Notes under the pieces: generated by a model
What the model was told of the DNA's origin: nothing
The model's database searches: none
Seen by the model: the letters and a program-made list of their open reading frames with translations, nothing else
NCBI GenBank assembly: GCA_042663485.1
Contig: JBHTAF010000001.1
Length of the DNA stretch: 64,000 nucleotides
Source of the DNA: Natronosalvus sp042663485
GTDB taxonomy: Archaea; Halobacteriota; Halobacteria; Halobacteriales; Natrialbaceae
Reading direction: 5' to 3' (one strand)
Shown here: piece after piece, positions 54,241-62,611 of the stretch
Numbering within the stretch: the first letter of the stretch is position 1
Layout: every line of letters begins with the position of its first letter
Program-made: the position numbers and the translations under genes

Positions 54241-54701
54241 GCGATCACGAACGCACCTTCGTCATGGTCAAACCCGACGCCTTCGCCCGCGGACTCGTGG
54301 GCGAAGTCGTCTCTCGACTCGAGGACCGCGGCCTCAAACTCGTCGGCATCAAAGTGATCAACATGCCCGAAGAGCGGGCCAGAGAGCACTACGCCGAGCA
54401 CGAGGACAAGCCGTTCTTCGACGGTCTGATCGAGTTCATCACCGCGGGACCCGTCGTCCCGATGGTCTGGGAAGGCCAGGACGCCACGCGTCAGGTCCGA
54501 CAGATGATCGGCGCGACCGATCCGCTCGAAGCTGCCCCCGGAACGATCCGCGGCGACTACGCACTGGACCTCGGTCGGAACGTCGTTCACGCGGCAGATC
54601 ACGAGGACGAAGGCGCGAACGAGCGCGAAATCGCGATCCACTTCGACGAGGACGAACTGATCGACTACGACCAGCACGACGCGTCCTGGCTCTACGAATA
54701 A
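54237..54701 (+). CDS. ndk: Nucleoside diphosphate kinase
   Basis: A 154-residue enzyme starting GTG in the GTGA overlap with rpl24e. VMVKPDAFARGLVGEV is the N-terminal signature and the active-site His is in NVVHAADHEDE. It transfers phosphate among nucleotides through phospho-His. It is the last gene of the ribosomal operon. Confidence 0.95.
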   Translation: MSDHERTFVMVKPDAFARGLVGEVVSRLEDRGLKLVGIKVINMPEERAREHYAEHEDKPFFDGLIEFITAGPVVPMVWEGQDATRQVRQMIGATDPLEAAPGTIRGDYALDLGRNVVHAADHEDEGANEREIAIHFDEDELIDYDQHDASWLYE

Positions 54702-54858
54702 CTCGAGCGGGTTCCGGAGCCCCTCTCGGTATCTGGCCCGAGAGTAGACCAGCGTCGAACGGAACGACCCGCGCGACGACCGGCGAATTTTTGCCATCTC
54801 GATCGACTGTATGAAGAAATACAGGTACGTATTCGGATAGACGTAACATCTAATGTGT

Positions 54859-54878
54859 ACCCACCAGTATAAGTGGGT
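54859..54878. promoter_or_regulatory. Palindrome spanning the TATA box of the DUF7344 gene
   Basis: ACCCAC at 54859-54864 and GTGGGT at 54873-54878 are perfect 6-bp inverted arms with CAGTATAA, a TATA-type box, in the 8-bp loop. A protein bound here would block initiation, so it is a candidate operator, perhaps for the encoded HTH protein. Confidence 0.5.
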
Positions 54879-54917
54879 GGTGGTTTCGAATGTTAAGTTA
54901 CGGTAGGTGGTTTGTAA

Positions 54918-55283
54918 ATGAGTAACAGGGAGAAGGGATCCACGGCTCGAGCATGTTATACGACGCCCTCACTGGACTTGGTTTTTGAACTGCTCTCGAG
55001 CCGTCGTCGTCGCCAGGCGCTCTATTATCTGTCCGAGCGATCGGACGGCGTCGCGTCGGTCGACGAGATCGCCGACTACGTACACACCAATGACGACCGG
55101 AGCGATTGTTCGGCGGACGGACGGTCCGAGATTGCCGCGGGTCTCAGACACGTTCATCTTCCAAAACTCGAGGATGCTGGCGTGATCGACCACGATCCGC
55201 GGAGCCAAACGGTCAGGTACTGGTCCCAGCCGTCGCTGGAGGAGTGGCTCGAACACGCCTATCACAAGGAGTCGATCAAATAG
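54918..55283 (+). CDS. DUF7344-type winged-helix regulator
   Basis: A 121-residue protein: TPSLDLVFELLSSRRRRQALY, then VDEIADYVH, IAAGLRHVHLPKLEDAGVID and TVRYWS. This is the haloarchaeal DUF7344 wHTH pattern of small DNA-binding proteins. A second member lies at 61693. The palindrome over its TATA box suggests autoregulation. The target is unknown. Confidence 0.75.
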   Translation: MSNREKGSTARACYTTPSLDLVFELLSSRRRRQALYYLSERSDGVASVDEIADYVHTNDDRSDCSADGRSEIAAGLRHVHLPKLEDAGVIDHDPRSQTVRYWSQPSLEEWLEHAYHKESIK

Positions 55284-55412
55284 TACCGCTCTCGACAGAG
55301 ATCCGTCGGAGACGGTGACGGTCACGAAAGCCGATATATTATGGGGTGTGATAGCGTTTCCCTCCTCAATGTTTAACAGGTCAGCGGTCGATTGCTCAAC
55401 CGGTGTTCACCA

Positions 55413-56015
55413 ATGACTGACCACGAACTGCCACCGCTGCCGTACGATTACGACGCACTCGAGCCATCTATCTCCGAACAGGTCGTGACCTGGCACCACG
55501 ACACCCACCATCAGGGCTACGTCAACGGCCTGAACTCGGCCGAGGAGGAACTGGCGCAGAACCGCGAGGACGGCGACTTCGATTCGACCCCGGCGGCGCT
55601 GGAGAACGTCACGCACAACGGCTGTGGGCACTATCTCCACACGCTGTTCTGGGAGAACATGTCCCCGAACGGCGGCGGCGAACCCGAGGGTGACCTCGCC
55701 GACCGCATCGAGGAAGACTTCGGCTCCTACGAGGCCTGGGAGGGCGAGTTCAAGGCCGCCGCGGGCGCTGCCGGCGGCTGGGCGCTGCTGGTCTACGACC
55801 CCGTCGCGAAGCAGCTCCGCAACCTCAAGGTCGACCGGCACGACCTCCACGCGCTCTGGGGCGCTCACCCCATCCTCGCGCTGGACGTCTGGGAACACTC
55901 GTACTACTACGACTACGGCCCGGACCGTGGAAGCTTCATCGACAGCTTCTTCGACGTCGTCAACTGGGACTCCGTCGCCGAGGAGTACCAGACGTGCCTC
56001 GACCACTTCGAGTAA
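55413..56015 (+). CDS. sod: Superoxide dismutase (Mn/Fe)
   Basis: A 200-residue enzyme: ELPPLPYDYDALEPSISEQV, metal ligands H28 (TWHHDTHHQGY), a second His in NGCGHYLHTLFW, and the Asp and His in ALDVWEHSYYYDY. It dismutates superoxide in the cytoplasm. The ATATATTATG box at 55334-55343 is about 75 bp upstream and GTTTAAC near 55371 is nearer. Length and motifs are standard for haloarchaeal Mn-SOD. Confidence 0.94.
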   Translation: MTDHELPPLPYDYDALEPSISEQVVTWHHDTHHQGYVNGLNSAEEELAQNREDGDFDSTPAALENVTHNGCGHYLHTLFWENMSPNGGGEPEGDLADRIEEDFGSYEAWEGEFKAAAGAAGGWALLVYDPVAKQLRNLKVDRHDLHALWGAHPILALDVWEHSYYYDYGPDRGSFIDSFFDVVNWDSVAEEYQTCLDHFE

Positions 56016-56035
56016 GCGACGACTCCGTACACTAT

Positions 56036-56047
56036 CGCACTTTTTTG
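56036..56047 (+). terminator. T-run terminator after sod
   Basis: CGCACTTTTTTGG follows the sod stop codon by about 23 bp, a typical T-rich archaeal transcription stop. Confidence 0.5.
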
Positions 56048-56097
56048 GCACGACAGTGAGCGAGTAGTGGTGCGAGTCTCGCCTCGTGTCGAGCGGT

Positions 56098-56172
56098 AAG
56101 CGGCGAACAGTGAACAGTGAGCAGCGAACGACGAACGACGAGCACGTCGAGCACGACGAACGACGAACGGCA
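56098..56172. repeat. Degenerate GAACGACGAACGACG tandem repeat
   Basis: This gap before the DUF5827-like gene is packed with 7-bp variants, first GAACAGTGAACAGTGAGCAG, then AACGACGAACGACGAGCACG. No function is evident. It looks like replication slippage rather than a CRISPR, since unit lengths vary and no spacers exist. Confidence 0.6.
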
Positions 56173-56212
56173 AAACCCACACCGTTTAGCCACGAGGCCC
56201 GTTAGTCGAGAT

Positions 56213-56479
56213 ATGCCCGTTCCGAAGGACGAATTCGACACCTTGCCACCGTGTGATTTCTACACGCCCGAGGAACTCCTCGAGGCCGACCAGATGTACA
56301 GCGTCTACGAAATCGCCCGACTCTTGCAGGGGCTGGATCCGAACGCGGAAATCGACCGCGAGACGGAGGACATCCTCCTCGACTGGGCGATTCCGTGGAT
56401 CATGACCAACGCAGAGGACCTGGTGGTGGGCGAACCGCGAACCGACGACGAACCGGGCTACTACGGCCTCAAATCCTGA
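56213..56479 (+). CDS. DUF5827-like small protein
   Basis: An 88-residue acidic protein: MPVPKDEFDTLPPCDFYTPE, then EIARLLQGLDPNAEIDRETE and the C-terminal DDEPGYYGLKS. The pattern fits a haloarchaea-restricted family that I recall as DUF5827; function is unknown. A longer frame from 56117 runs through the tandem repeat and is rejected. Confidence 0.65.
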   Translation: MPVPKDEFDTLPPCDFYTPEELLEADQMYSVYEIARLLQGLDPNAEIDRETEDILLDWAIPWIMTNAEDLVVGEPRTDDEPGYYGLKS

Positions 56480-56522
56480 TCGTCGAGGAGACCAGTGAGA
56501 CCAGTGAGGCCAGCGAGCGCTG

Positions 56523-57101
56523 TCAGGCCTGCCTGGCCATCCGACTCGCCAGTTCGACGTGTTCGTACGGCTCGTCGGTGACGCTCGGCCCGTGGCCGAC
56601 GTGAAGCGCCTCGAGTCCGGGGTCGATTCGCTCGAGTAGCCGATCGATGCTGTCGATGAGCGTCGATCGATCACCTTCCGGGAGGTCGGTACGCCCGAAT
56701 GCACCGTTCTGGAAGACGAGGTCGCCAGCGAACAGCACGCCTGTCTCGCGTGCGTACAGACAGAGGTGATCGTCCTTGTGGCCCGGCGTGTGCAACGCGA
56801 CGTACTCGCCGTCGCCGAGGACTACCGTCGCCTCGTCTGCAAGTTCGTGGTCGACGCCATCGGCCGACGCGTCGAACCCCCAGACCTCGACGTCGAAGGC
56901 CGTCGCAACGGCCTCGAGATTACCGACGTGATCGGGGTGGGTGTGAGTGAGCACGACGGCATCGAGCGCGTCGACGTGTTCGCGGATCGCCTCGACGACG
57001 TCGAAGTTCGCTCCCGTATCCACGAGGACGGTCCGATCGCCAGTGACCAGGAACGCGTTGCTCGTGAACACCTGCTTGCCCGCGGCGAGATTTACGATCA
57101 T
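56523..57101 (-). CDS. MBL-fold metallo-hydrolase
   Basis: A 192-residue protein starting MIVNLAAGKQVFTSNAFLV. LTHTHPDHVGNLEA is the HxHxDH metal site, HTPGHKDDHLCLY holds the next His, FAGDLVFQ an Asp and LHVGHGP the last His. It is close to glyoxalase-II-like and beta-lactamase-fold hydrolases of unknown substrate. A start at 57188 would add 29 basic residues outside the family. Confidence 0.85.
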   Translation of the reverse strand: MIVNLAAGKQVFTSNAFLVTGDRTVLVDTGANFDVVEAIREHVDALDAVVLTHTHPDHVGNLEAVATAFDVEVWGFDASADGVDHELADEATVVLGDGEYVALHTPGHKDDHLCLYARETGVLFAGDLVFQNGAFGRTDLPEGDRSTLIDSIDRLLERIDPGLEALHVGHGPSVTDEPYEHVELASRMARQA

Positions 57102-57228
57102 CGCCAGCAGGTACGTCTCGGGCCACTTTGTGCGTGTCGACACGCAATTTCGGGCGGTTGGGTGTGCGTACCGCAGTGGAATCGACATTCACAAGGTCTT
57201 TTACTGAGAGCACGTACAAGAGAGACGA

Positions 57229-58425
57229 ATGAACGGGTCGGCTCTTCGAACAGGGATCCTCGTGATCACTCTCCTCGTCGCCGCAGTCGGTGGCGGAACG
57301 CTGGTGGCCGCCAACGATTCGACCACCGCGGTCGAACGGGAACGGCAACCGGGTATGGACACCGGGCAGCCAGCGTTCGGCGCTAGCGACGATCGATTCG
57401 CGAACACCGCCGCCTCGTTCCAGGAGCAGGGCTTCGAAACGACGACGTTCATCGTTACAGTCAACGACGACGGATCGGCCATCTGGACGTTCCGATACGA
57501 ACGCATTCTCGAGGACGACGAGGCTGAGGCGGAATTCGAGACGTTCGCCGAGGAGTTCGAGTCCGAAGAGACCGAACGATACACGGACTTCAAGGACCAG
57601 GCAAACGCCCTCCTCACTATCGGTCGAGAGGAGACCGGCCGCGAAATGAAGGCGACCGACTTCAACCGAACGGCCAGAATCGAACAGCGGTTCAATACGA
57701 GAGGCGTCGTCGAGATGTCGTTCACGTGGAACGGATTCGCGCAGGTAAACGACGGCGAAGTCGTCGCTGGCGACGTGTTCGAAGGGAACTTCGTCATCTC
57801 CTCCGACCAGACACTCGTCATCGAAACGGGTGACGACCTGCGGTTCGCCGACGTCCAACCGGCCGGCGAGCTCAGTGCATCGTCCCTCGAAGCCAGCGAT
57901 TCGGTCACCTGGACCGGCCGAAAGCAATTCCTGGACGGTCAGCCACGCGTCATTTTCGAGAGCGAATCGGCGGGTGGATCGGTCGAACCAGACGAGGACA
58001 CGGAAAACGAGTCGGCGCTCCCGATATCCACCATCGCACTGGCACTCGCTGGCGGCGCGATCTTGCTCGGTCTCCTCGCCGCCGGTATCTCCCGGTACGG
58101 CCTCCTGTCGAGGACAGACCAATCGGATCCGGACGTCCACCCCGAACCGACTCGAGAACCCGATCAATCGGCCGCCCAGCCGATACCGGACGACGAACTC
58201 CTCAGCGACGAGGATCGGGTCATCTCACTCATTCGAGAGCGAGGCGGCCGAATGAAGCAGGTCAACATCGTCGACGAAACCGGCTGGTCGAAGTCGAAGG
58301 TGAGCATGTTGCTCTCAGAGATGGAATCCGACGGCACCATCAGCAAACTCCGGGTCGGTCGAGAGAACATCATCAGCCTCGAGGGATTCGAACCAGAGGC
58401 CACCAGGTCACCGTTCGAGGAGTAA
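57229..58425 (+). CDS. Membrane-anchored one-component protein with C-terminal wHTH
   Basis: A 398-residue protein. A signal peptide (LRTGILVITLLVAAVGGGTL) leads to a large extracellular domain to about residue 255 with an alpha/beta pattern (DDGSAIWTFRYERILED). A TM helix (TIALALAGGAILLGLLAAGI) follows, then a Pro-rich cytosolic linker and a winged helix at about 325-385 (DRVISLIRERGGRMKQVNIV, then WSKSKVSMLLSEMESDG). It resembles haloarchaeal DUF7345/DUF7343 proteins. Signal input outside and a DNA-binding domain inside suggest a transmembrane transcriptional regulator. Confidence 0.7.
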   Translation: MNGSALRTGILVITLLVAAVGGGTLVAANDSTTAVERERQPGMDTGQPAFGASDDRFANTAASFQEQGFETTTFIVTVNDDGSAIWTFRYERILEDDEAEAEFETFAEEFESEETERYTDFKDQANALLTIGREETGREMKATDFNRTARIEQRFNTRGVVEMSFTWNGFAQVNDGEVVAGDVFEGNFVISSDQTLVIETGDDLRFADVQPAGELSASSLEASDSVTWTGRKQFLDGQPRVIFESESAGGSVEPDEDTENESALPISTIALALAGGAILLGLLAAGISRYGLLSRTDQSDPDVHPEPTREPDQSAAQPIPDDELLSDEDRVISLIRERGGRMKQVNIVDETGWSKSKVSMLLSEMESDGTISKLRVGRENIISLEGFEPEATRSPFEE

Positions 58426-58507
58426 TTTGCGCATGCGACGGCTGGACACGGTACCGATGAAACGCAACCCTTAAACAGTCTTCTCGGCAAGCATAGATTG
58501 CAAACCC

Positions 58508-58582
58508 GCTCCGTTGGTGTAGTCCGGCCAATCATATTGCCCTCTCACGGCAATGACCAGGGTTCGAATCCCTGACGGAGCA
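58508..58582 (+). tRNA. tRNA-Glu(CTC)
   Basis: A complete 75-nt cloverleaf. The acceptor stem GCTCCGT pairs with ACGGAGC, a D arm follows, the anticodon stem TTGCC/GGCAA closes a 7-base loop CTCTCAC with anticodon CTC (Glu), and the T arm is CAGGG-TTCGAAT-CCCTG. The discriminator base is A. A CCTTAAAC box at about 58469-58476 fits an archaeal tRNA promoter. No intron is seen. Its 3' end is the likely attachment site for the adjoining integrase. Confidence 0.95.
58555..58582 (+). other. Probable attachment site (attL) at the tRNA-Glu 3' end
   Basis: An integrase gene begins 167 bp downstream of the tRNA, transcribed away from it, and GC content drops beyond it. Archaeal tyrosine recombinases commonly target tRNA 3' halves. 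No second copy of this segment is in the window, so the right end must lie beyond 64000, if it exists. Confidence 0.5.
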
Positions 58583-58749
58583 TCCTTTTCCCGACGCCGT
58601 CTCCCGATTTCGAGCCCGTGCTAACCTCACGTAAGCATGAAACTCGAAGGCAATGCGATTGAGATGGTCGGGTTACCCCGACGCCGTATAGCGATTCCAA
58701 TTATTTGCCCTGCAATCCGATTCGCAGGATTCGTTCGGGAGGTAACGCG

Positions 58750-59853
58750 ATGGATCTAAGTGATTTCACGCTCGTTCCGGGCCCGACTGAAGACCGCCTC
58801 GGTAAACGACAACTGGTCGATTACCGAACCGAACGAGAGGGCATGGTCAAGTGGCTCCTCACGTTCGGTATCGAACCGGAGAAAGCGAACGGCTACGCAG
58901 AGAGCACGGTCAAAAACCGGATCTACCGGATGGACCAGTTCTGCCGGTTCGTCTGGGACCGCGAGGGCCAGTACACGACGGCAGTCACGCACGAGCACGC
59001 GGATGCATGGATGCAGGAACTGGCCTACGCCGAGTGTAGCGACACCCACCGTGACCTGTGTCAGAAGGCTGTGCGGATGCTGTTCAAGTGGCGTGCTCAC
59101 GAGCGCGGTGGGAAAGAGTGGGAGCCGACGATCACGTTCAGTTCGAACGACGGGACGACAACGCCGCGCGACTACCTCACGCTCCAGGAGCGAAAGCTCA
59201 TCCGCGAAGCGGCGCTGGAGTACGGAAGCATCCCGTCCTACAACAACGTCAGTCCACGAGAGCGCAGCGAGATTAACGCCTATCTCGCCCAGCGGTTCGA
59301 GAAACCCGGTGCGGAGATCACGAAACGCGACTGGGAGCGTGCGAACAACTGGAAGATCCCCAGCCTCGTCAGCGTCAGCCTCGACGCTGCGCTCCGACCG
59401 ATCGAAGTCGAGCGGTCCGTGACCGGATGGGTCGATCTCGGAAACGGGATTTTGCGCATCCCGATCGAGGATAGCTCGAAAAACGAAGATAACTGGCGCG
59501 TTAGCCTCAGCAAGCGCTCTGTCAGTATGCTCGAGCGGTGGCTCGAACAACGAGCAACCTACGACCTGTACGATGGACGCGATGAACTGTGGTTGACGCG
59601 CGAGGGAAACCCATACGGGTCCGCGTCGCTCCGTCGCATCCTCCACCAACTATGTGAAATCGCTGATATCGACTACGAGAACCGGAAGATGAGTTGGTAC
59701 ACCATCCGCCACTCCACAGGAACGTATATGACACGCGAAGAAGATCTGGCGGCTGCACAGACACAGTTACGGCACAAGAGCCCGGAGACGACGATGAAGT
59801 ACGACCAGGCACCAGTTGAGGATCGACAGGATGCGCTCGATCGCATCGGTTGA
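58750..59853 (+). CDS. Tyrosine recombinase/integrase of the tRNA-linked element
   Basis: A 367-residue protein. The N-terminal SAM-like core-binding domain (KNRIYRMDQFCRFVWDREGQ) precedes the catalytic domain. Catalytic residues are R216 (AALRPIEV), R320-H321 in YTIRHSTG, H342 in RHKSPET and nucleophile Y351 in MKYDQ. The usual first His of HxxR is Tyr318-like in WYTIR. The ATG at 58750 follows a TAACGCGATGG context; a frame extending to 58705 adds 15 residues. It probably integrates the element at tRNA-Glu(CTC). Confidence 0.87.
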   Translation: MDLSDFTLVPGPTEDRLGKRQLVDYRTEREGMVKWLLTFGIEPEKANGYAESTVKNRIYRMDQFCRFVWDREGQYTTAVTHEHADAWMQELAYAECSDTHRDLCQKAVRMLFKWRAHERGGKEWEPTITFSSNDGTTTPRDYLTLQERKLIREAALEYGSIPSYNNVSPRERSEINAYLAQRFEKPGAEITKRDWERANNWKIPSLVSVSLDAALRPIEVERSVTGWVDLGNGILRIPIEDSSKNEDNWRVSLSKRSVSMLERWLEQRATYDLYDGRDELWLTREGNPYGSASLRRILHQLCEIADIDYENRKMSWYTIRHSTGTYMTREEDLAAAQTQLRHKSPETTMKYDQAPVEDRQDALDRIG

Positions 59854-59899
59854 TCCAGAAATTCAGCTTGTTTAAACCCATAGCATTTGATAGGATTTG

Positions 59900-59930
59900 T
59901 CTGCTGAATATAGAGGATATAGTCAGCAGA
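59900..59930. terminator. Inverted repeat downstream of the integrase
   Basis: TCTGCTGA at 59900-59907 and TCAGCAGA at 59923-59930 form perfect 8-bp arms around a 15-bp AT-rich loop. It may be a terminator hairpin or a binding site at the edge of the element. Confidence 0.4.
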
Positions 59931-59995
59931 TCAGAATTGACCGTGGATGGAACTCTCTCTTCTCGTGCGTGTGCTGAAAAATTTCTGTGACCGGG

Positions 59996-60427
59996 TTACT
60001 CTCCCGGCGATTCGACGACCCCGAGTTGCTGCATGAGCCCGAACTGGTCGGGTTGAATCCACCGTTCGGCCAACTTTCCATCCTTCATGCGGGTGAACAC
60101 CATGTTCTGGATTTCGAACTCTTTGCCAGTCGGTTCGATTCCCATAAATTCGCCCACGTGGGTCCCCCGCAGGGTCACCCGCATTGCGACGGTATCGCTT
60201 TCGGCGATAATGTCCTCAACGGTCGCCGAGAAGTCCCCAAACGCCGAGAGCAGATATTCAGTCTGTTTCTTGAGTTCTTCTCGACCCTTGATCTCGCCGA
60301 GCGGGCTGTGATCGATTACGTCCTCGGCGCAGATCTCGTCGATGACGTCAATATTTCCGGTCGCCACCTCTTCTGGGAAGCGACGAACGACTCGCTTGTT
60401 CTCCCCTGTTGTGGATGTTGCTGCCAT
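59996..60427 (-). CDS. SnoaL-like ester cyclase/polyketide-cyclase-fold protein
   Basis: A 143-residue protein: NKRVVRRFPEEVATGNIDVI, then AEDVIDHSPLGEIKGREELK and VAMRVTLRGTHVGEFMGIEP. This is the SnoaL/ester cyclase NTF2-like pattern, with the His in DHSPLG expected at the active-site cavity. Such proteins act on varied small substrates. It is transcribed from the right; its promoter lies in 60428-60936. Confidence 0.8.
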   Translation of the reverse strand: MAATSTTGENKRVVRRFPEEVATGNIDVIDEICAEDVIDHSPLGEIKGREELKKQTEYLLSAFGDFSATVEDIIAESDTVAMRVTLRGTHVGEFMGIEPTGKEFEIQNMVFTRMKDGKLAERWIQPDQFGLMQQLGVVESPGE

Positions 60428-60648
60428 TGGCTCCTCCGTTCATAGCGCCTCACTCAACAAATCCCATCTCCCACGTGACTCCGAAGTGAACGCTGGTATC
60501 CTCTACGCGGCCCAATATGTTAGATGTTACCATGCCACGTTGTCTCGTCCGATTCGACTGCTCCGATCAGTCCACTGCCCTATCCAAGAGACGCGCTCTT
60601 TATTCAGTATACTCTGAGCGATCTATCGAAATGCTGCCAAGAAGAGCA

Positions 60649-60740
60649 TGCAAGATACAGAGGATGAGTGCAGCACGGCACCTACGTTTATTCCATGTGC
60701 TTAGTCCGAAACCAACCCGCACATACGGATGCGTACTTAC
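60649..60740 (+). repeat. Element repeat, copy 1 (+)
   Basis: A 90-bp unit beginning TGCAAGATACAGAGGATGAG and ending near ACGGATGCGTACTTA. Three further copies are at 62287, 63270 and 63471. It lies about 200 bp before the HTH-10 gene at 60937, pointing toward it. The rest of the 500-bp gap 60428-60936 has no supported gene. Confidence 0.7.
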
Positions 60741-60936
60741 TGCTGACTCGAACTTGTCTGTTTGACTCTGCCGTGCTTCTTGATCACACTGGTCCCAAAG
60801 TTAGTGAATGTATAAATAAATTATCGGAGATTTTTCATAAACTACCACAGTGCAGGATTGTTGGAATTCAGTCTGCCATCAGCCAATAGAAATAGTTACG
60901 ACCATCAACAACTAGGTTGAATCAACAGTCCTCATA

Positions 60937-61599
60937 ATGACTCTCAGCACGAAGTTTCGAGTTCCAGTCAAAGTCCTTCCGTTGGGATCTATTTTATCAA
61001 ACTTCGACGATATTGTGTTTGAACTCGTTCGTGTTATCCCGACCCGAGATGGATTCATTCCGTACTTTTGGGTGTCGGGTGAGAATTTGGATGAGTTTGA
61101 ACACGCCCTTGAAGACCATCCTCGTATCCTCTCACTCAAACTGCTTGATACTGTTAATCACGACCGTCTCTATCAAGCCGAATGGGACGTGAAACATGGA
61201 GAGTTCTTCGCAGGCCTTATCGACACGGATGCCGCAGTTCTGGAGGCATATAGCACCGACAGAAACTGGTTTTTTCATTTCCGTTTCCCGGATCATGACC
61301 AATTGACTCAGTTCTACAACTATTGCGTGGAGAACGAGATTACGGGAATTGAACTAGAACACGTCTATTCGTTGAATGAGCGGTCAAGCCACTTTTTCGA
61401 GTACAATCTTACTCCAGAACAACGAGAGGCGCTTGTCCTTGCCGCTCAACACGGATACTTCAGCACACCACGTGAGGTAACTCTTGAGGAACTCGCTACT
61501 GAACTTGACATCTCTCAACAAGCGCTTTCGCAACGGATTAGAGGCGCCATCGAAAAAGTCATATTAGGTGCATTGAACCTGCCTCTCAAACCGGAATAG
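60937..61599 (+). CDS. Bacterio-opsin-activator-like HTH-10 regulator
   Basis: A 220-residue protein. The N-terminal 150 residues are a BAT/GAF-like sensor fold (NLDEFEHALEDHPRILSLKL) and the C-terminus has the HTH_10 core LTPEQREALVLAAQHGYFST, then ELATELDISQQALSQRIRGA. It is paralogous in layout to the regulator at 12352 but has no Cys cluster. It belongs to the tRNA-linked element; its target is unknown. Confidence 0.82.
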   Translation: MTLSTKFRVPVKVLPLGSILSNFDDIVFELVRVIPTRDGFIPYFWVSGENLDEFEHALEDHPRILSLKLLDTVNHDRLYQAEWDVKHGEFFAGLIDTDAAVLEAYSTDRNWFFHFRFPDHDQLTQFYNYCVENEITGIELEHVYSLNERSSHFFEYNLTPEQREALVLAAQHGYFSTPREVTLEELATELDISQQALSQRIRGAIEKVILGALNLPLKPE

Positions 61600-61640
61600 G
61601 ATTGAAGTGAAATGCCAAATTCCAATCCCTCCTTACTAAG

Positions 61641-61680
61641 ACCCTTGTTTGGACAAGGGTTAAAATCAGTACCACAAGGG
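61641..61680. promoter_or_regulatory. Operator-like palindrome at the second DUF7344 promoter
   Basis: ACCCTTGT at 61641-61648 and ACAAGGGT at 61653-61660 are perfect inverted 8-mers with a 4-bp spacer. A third half site CACAAGGGTC ends near 61682. A TATA-like TTAAAA at 61661-61666 sits between them, 30 bp before ATG 61693. The layout looks like an autoregulated leaderless promoter. Confidence 0.6.
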
Positions 61681-61692
61681 TCAGTGGCCTAT

Positions 61693-62082
61693 ATGAATAT
61701 GGATACCAATCCACAACAAGATCAGTTATTCGACTGTCTGGCACATCACCATCGGCGGATAATCATAGAGGTATTGCGGAACTCAAACTCGCCAAAACCG
61801 ACTATCGAATTAACACAGGACGTCATAGAGAGAATCCGTAAAATGTCTGATGAAGATATTTTATCTCCCGAATCTATGCAAACATCCCTCTATCACTCGC
61901 ACCTTCCGAAACTGAAAGAAGCTGGTCTCGTCGAATTTGATGAGGAGAGAGATCTGGTAGCGCCTACTGAGTACGTATCTCATTTAGGTATTCTTGTGGA
62001 TCTGGCAGAGCTAATTGCTGGGGAACGTCGCCAACTAGATCTTGAGGCTCGTGACTGGGATGATGAACAGATTACAGGCTAG
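61693..62082 (+). CDS. DUF7344-type winged-helix regulator (second copy)
   Basis: About 129 residues starting MNMDTNPQQDQLFDCLAHHH. The pattern (LFDCLAHHHRRIIIEVLRNS, then MQTSLYHSHLPKLKEAGLVE) matches the regulator at 54918. The first in-frame ATG is at 61612, but a TATA box and operator-like palindrome fall between it and 61693, so the later start is preferred. It belongs to the integrated element. Confidence 0.75.
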   Translation: MNMDTNPQQDQLFDCLAHHHRRIIIEVLRNSNSPKPTIELTQDVIERIRKMSDEDILSPESMQTSLYHSHLPKLKEAGLVEFDEERDLVAPTEYVSHLGILVDLAELIAGERRQLDLEARDWDDEQITG

Positions 62083-62611
62083 GAAATAAGAATGTAATAT
62101 TAAAAATAATGTCTGGTCAGTGATTATTTTGGCCCGGAAATATACCTTGTCGTATTCTGTTGATCTGTGCTTCACCTGTACTGATCGATCACTCCCATCC
62201 AGATTGGCTCTCAGTCCGTGCCACATTCGCGCTGTGTAGTCAACAACCCGTTCTCAAGATCCACGCTAACTGGCAGATTCTTTAGCGATCAATAGGCAGC
62301 CGCATATATCGGTTGGTTTCGAACTGAGCAATTGGAATAAACGAACTCGCCGTACTGCACACATCCTCTGTACTGACAAATTATCACTCTCGAAGATCGA
62401 CATCTGAACCGTGCCATATTCGTGCCTGTATCTTGCAGAGACTCGAACAACCACCGAGTTGCTGTCTGAAGAGGGGTGCAAGATACAGGTCAAGCGAGTA
62501 ACGGAGCGGGGGTCAATTTCACTGATTACCTTCAAGAAACCGTGCTAAAGACAGAGAATAGATGCAGCAGATCGATCTCCCACAGGAGACGTTCCTCTCG
62601 TAGCGGTCGAC
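62083..62611. other. Repeat-bearing intergenic region
   Basis: About 530 bp without a supported gene. It holds a full repeat copy at 62287-62437 (minus orientation), a partial GTGCCACATTCGCGC at 62219-62233, a GTGCAAGATACAG at 62477-62489, and a CCGTGCTAAAGACAGAGAAT near 62549. It seems to be a mosaic of the element repeat. Confidence 0.5.
62287..62437 (-). repeat. Element repeat, copy 2 (-), long form
   Basis: On the minus strand it starts with TGCAAGATACAGGCACG-like sequence at its right end, has a variable spacer, and continues AGAGGATGTGTGCAGTACGG toward ACCAACCGATATATGC. It points to the 3' end of the DUF7344 gene, so it is not an obvious promoter there. Confidence 0.65.

Noticed and set aside
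56098..56172. Possible CRISPR array
   Set aside because: Units are 7-8 bp, adjacent and degenerate, with no spacers of constant length and no cas gene nearby.
61612..61692. Earlier start of the second DUF7344 gene at 61612
   Set aside because: A TATA-like box and a palindromic operator lie between it and 61693, and the extra residues are unlike the family.
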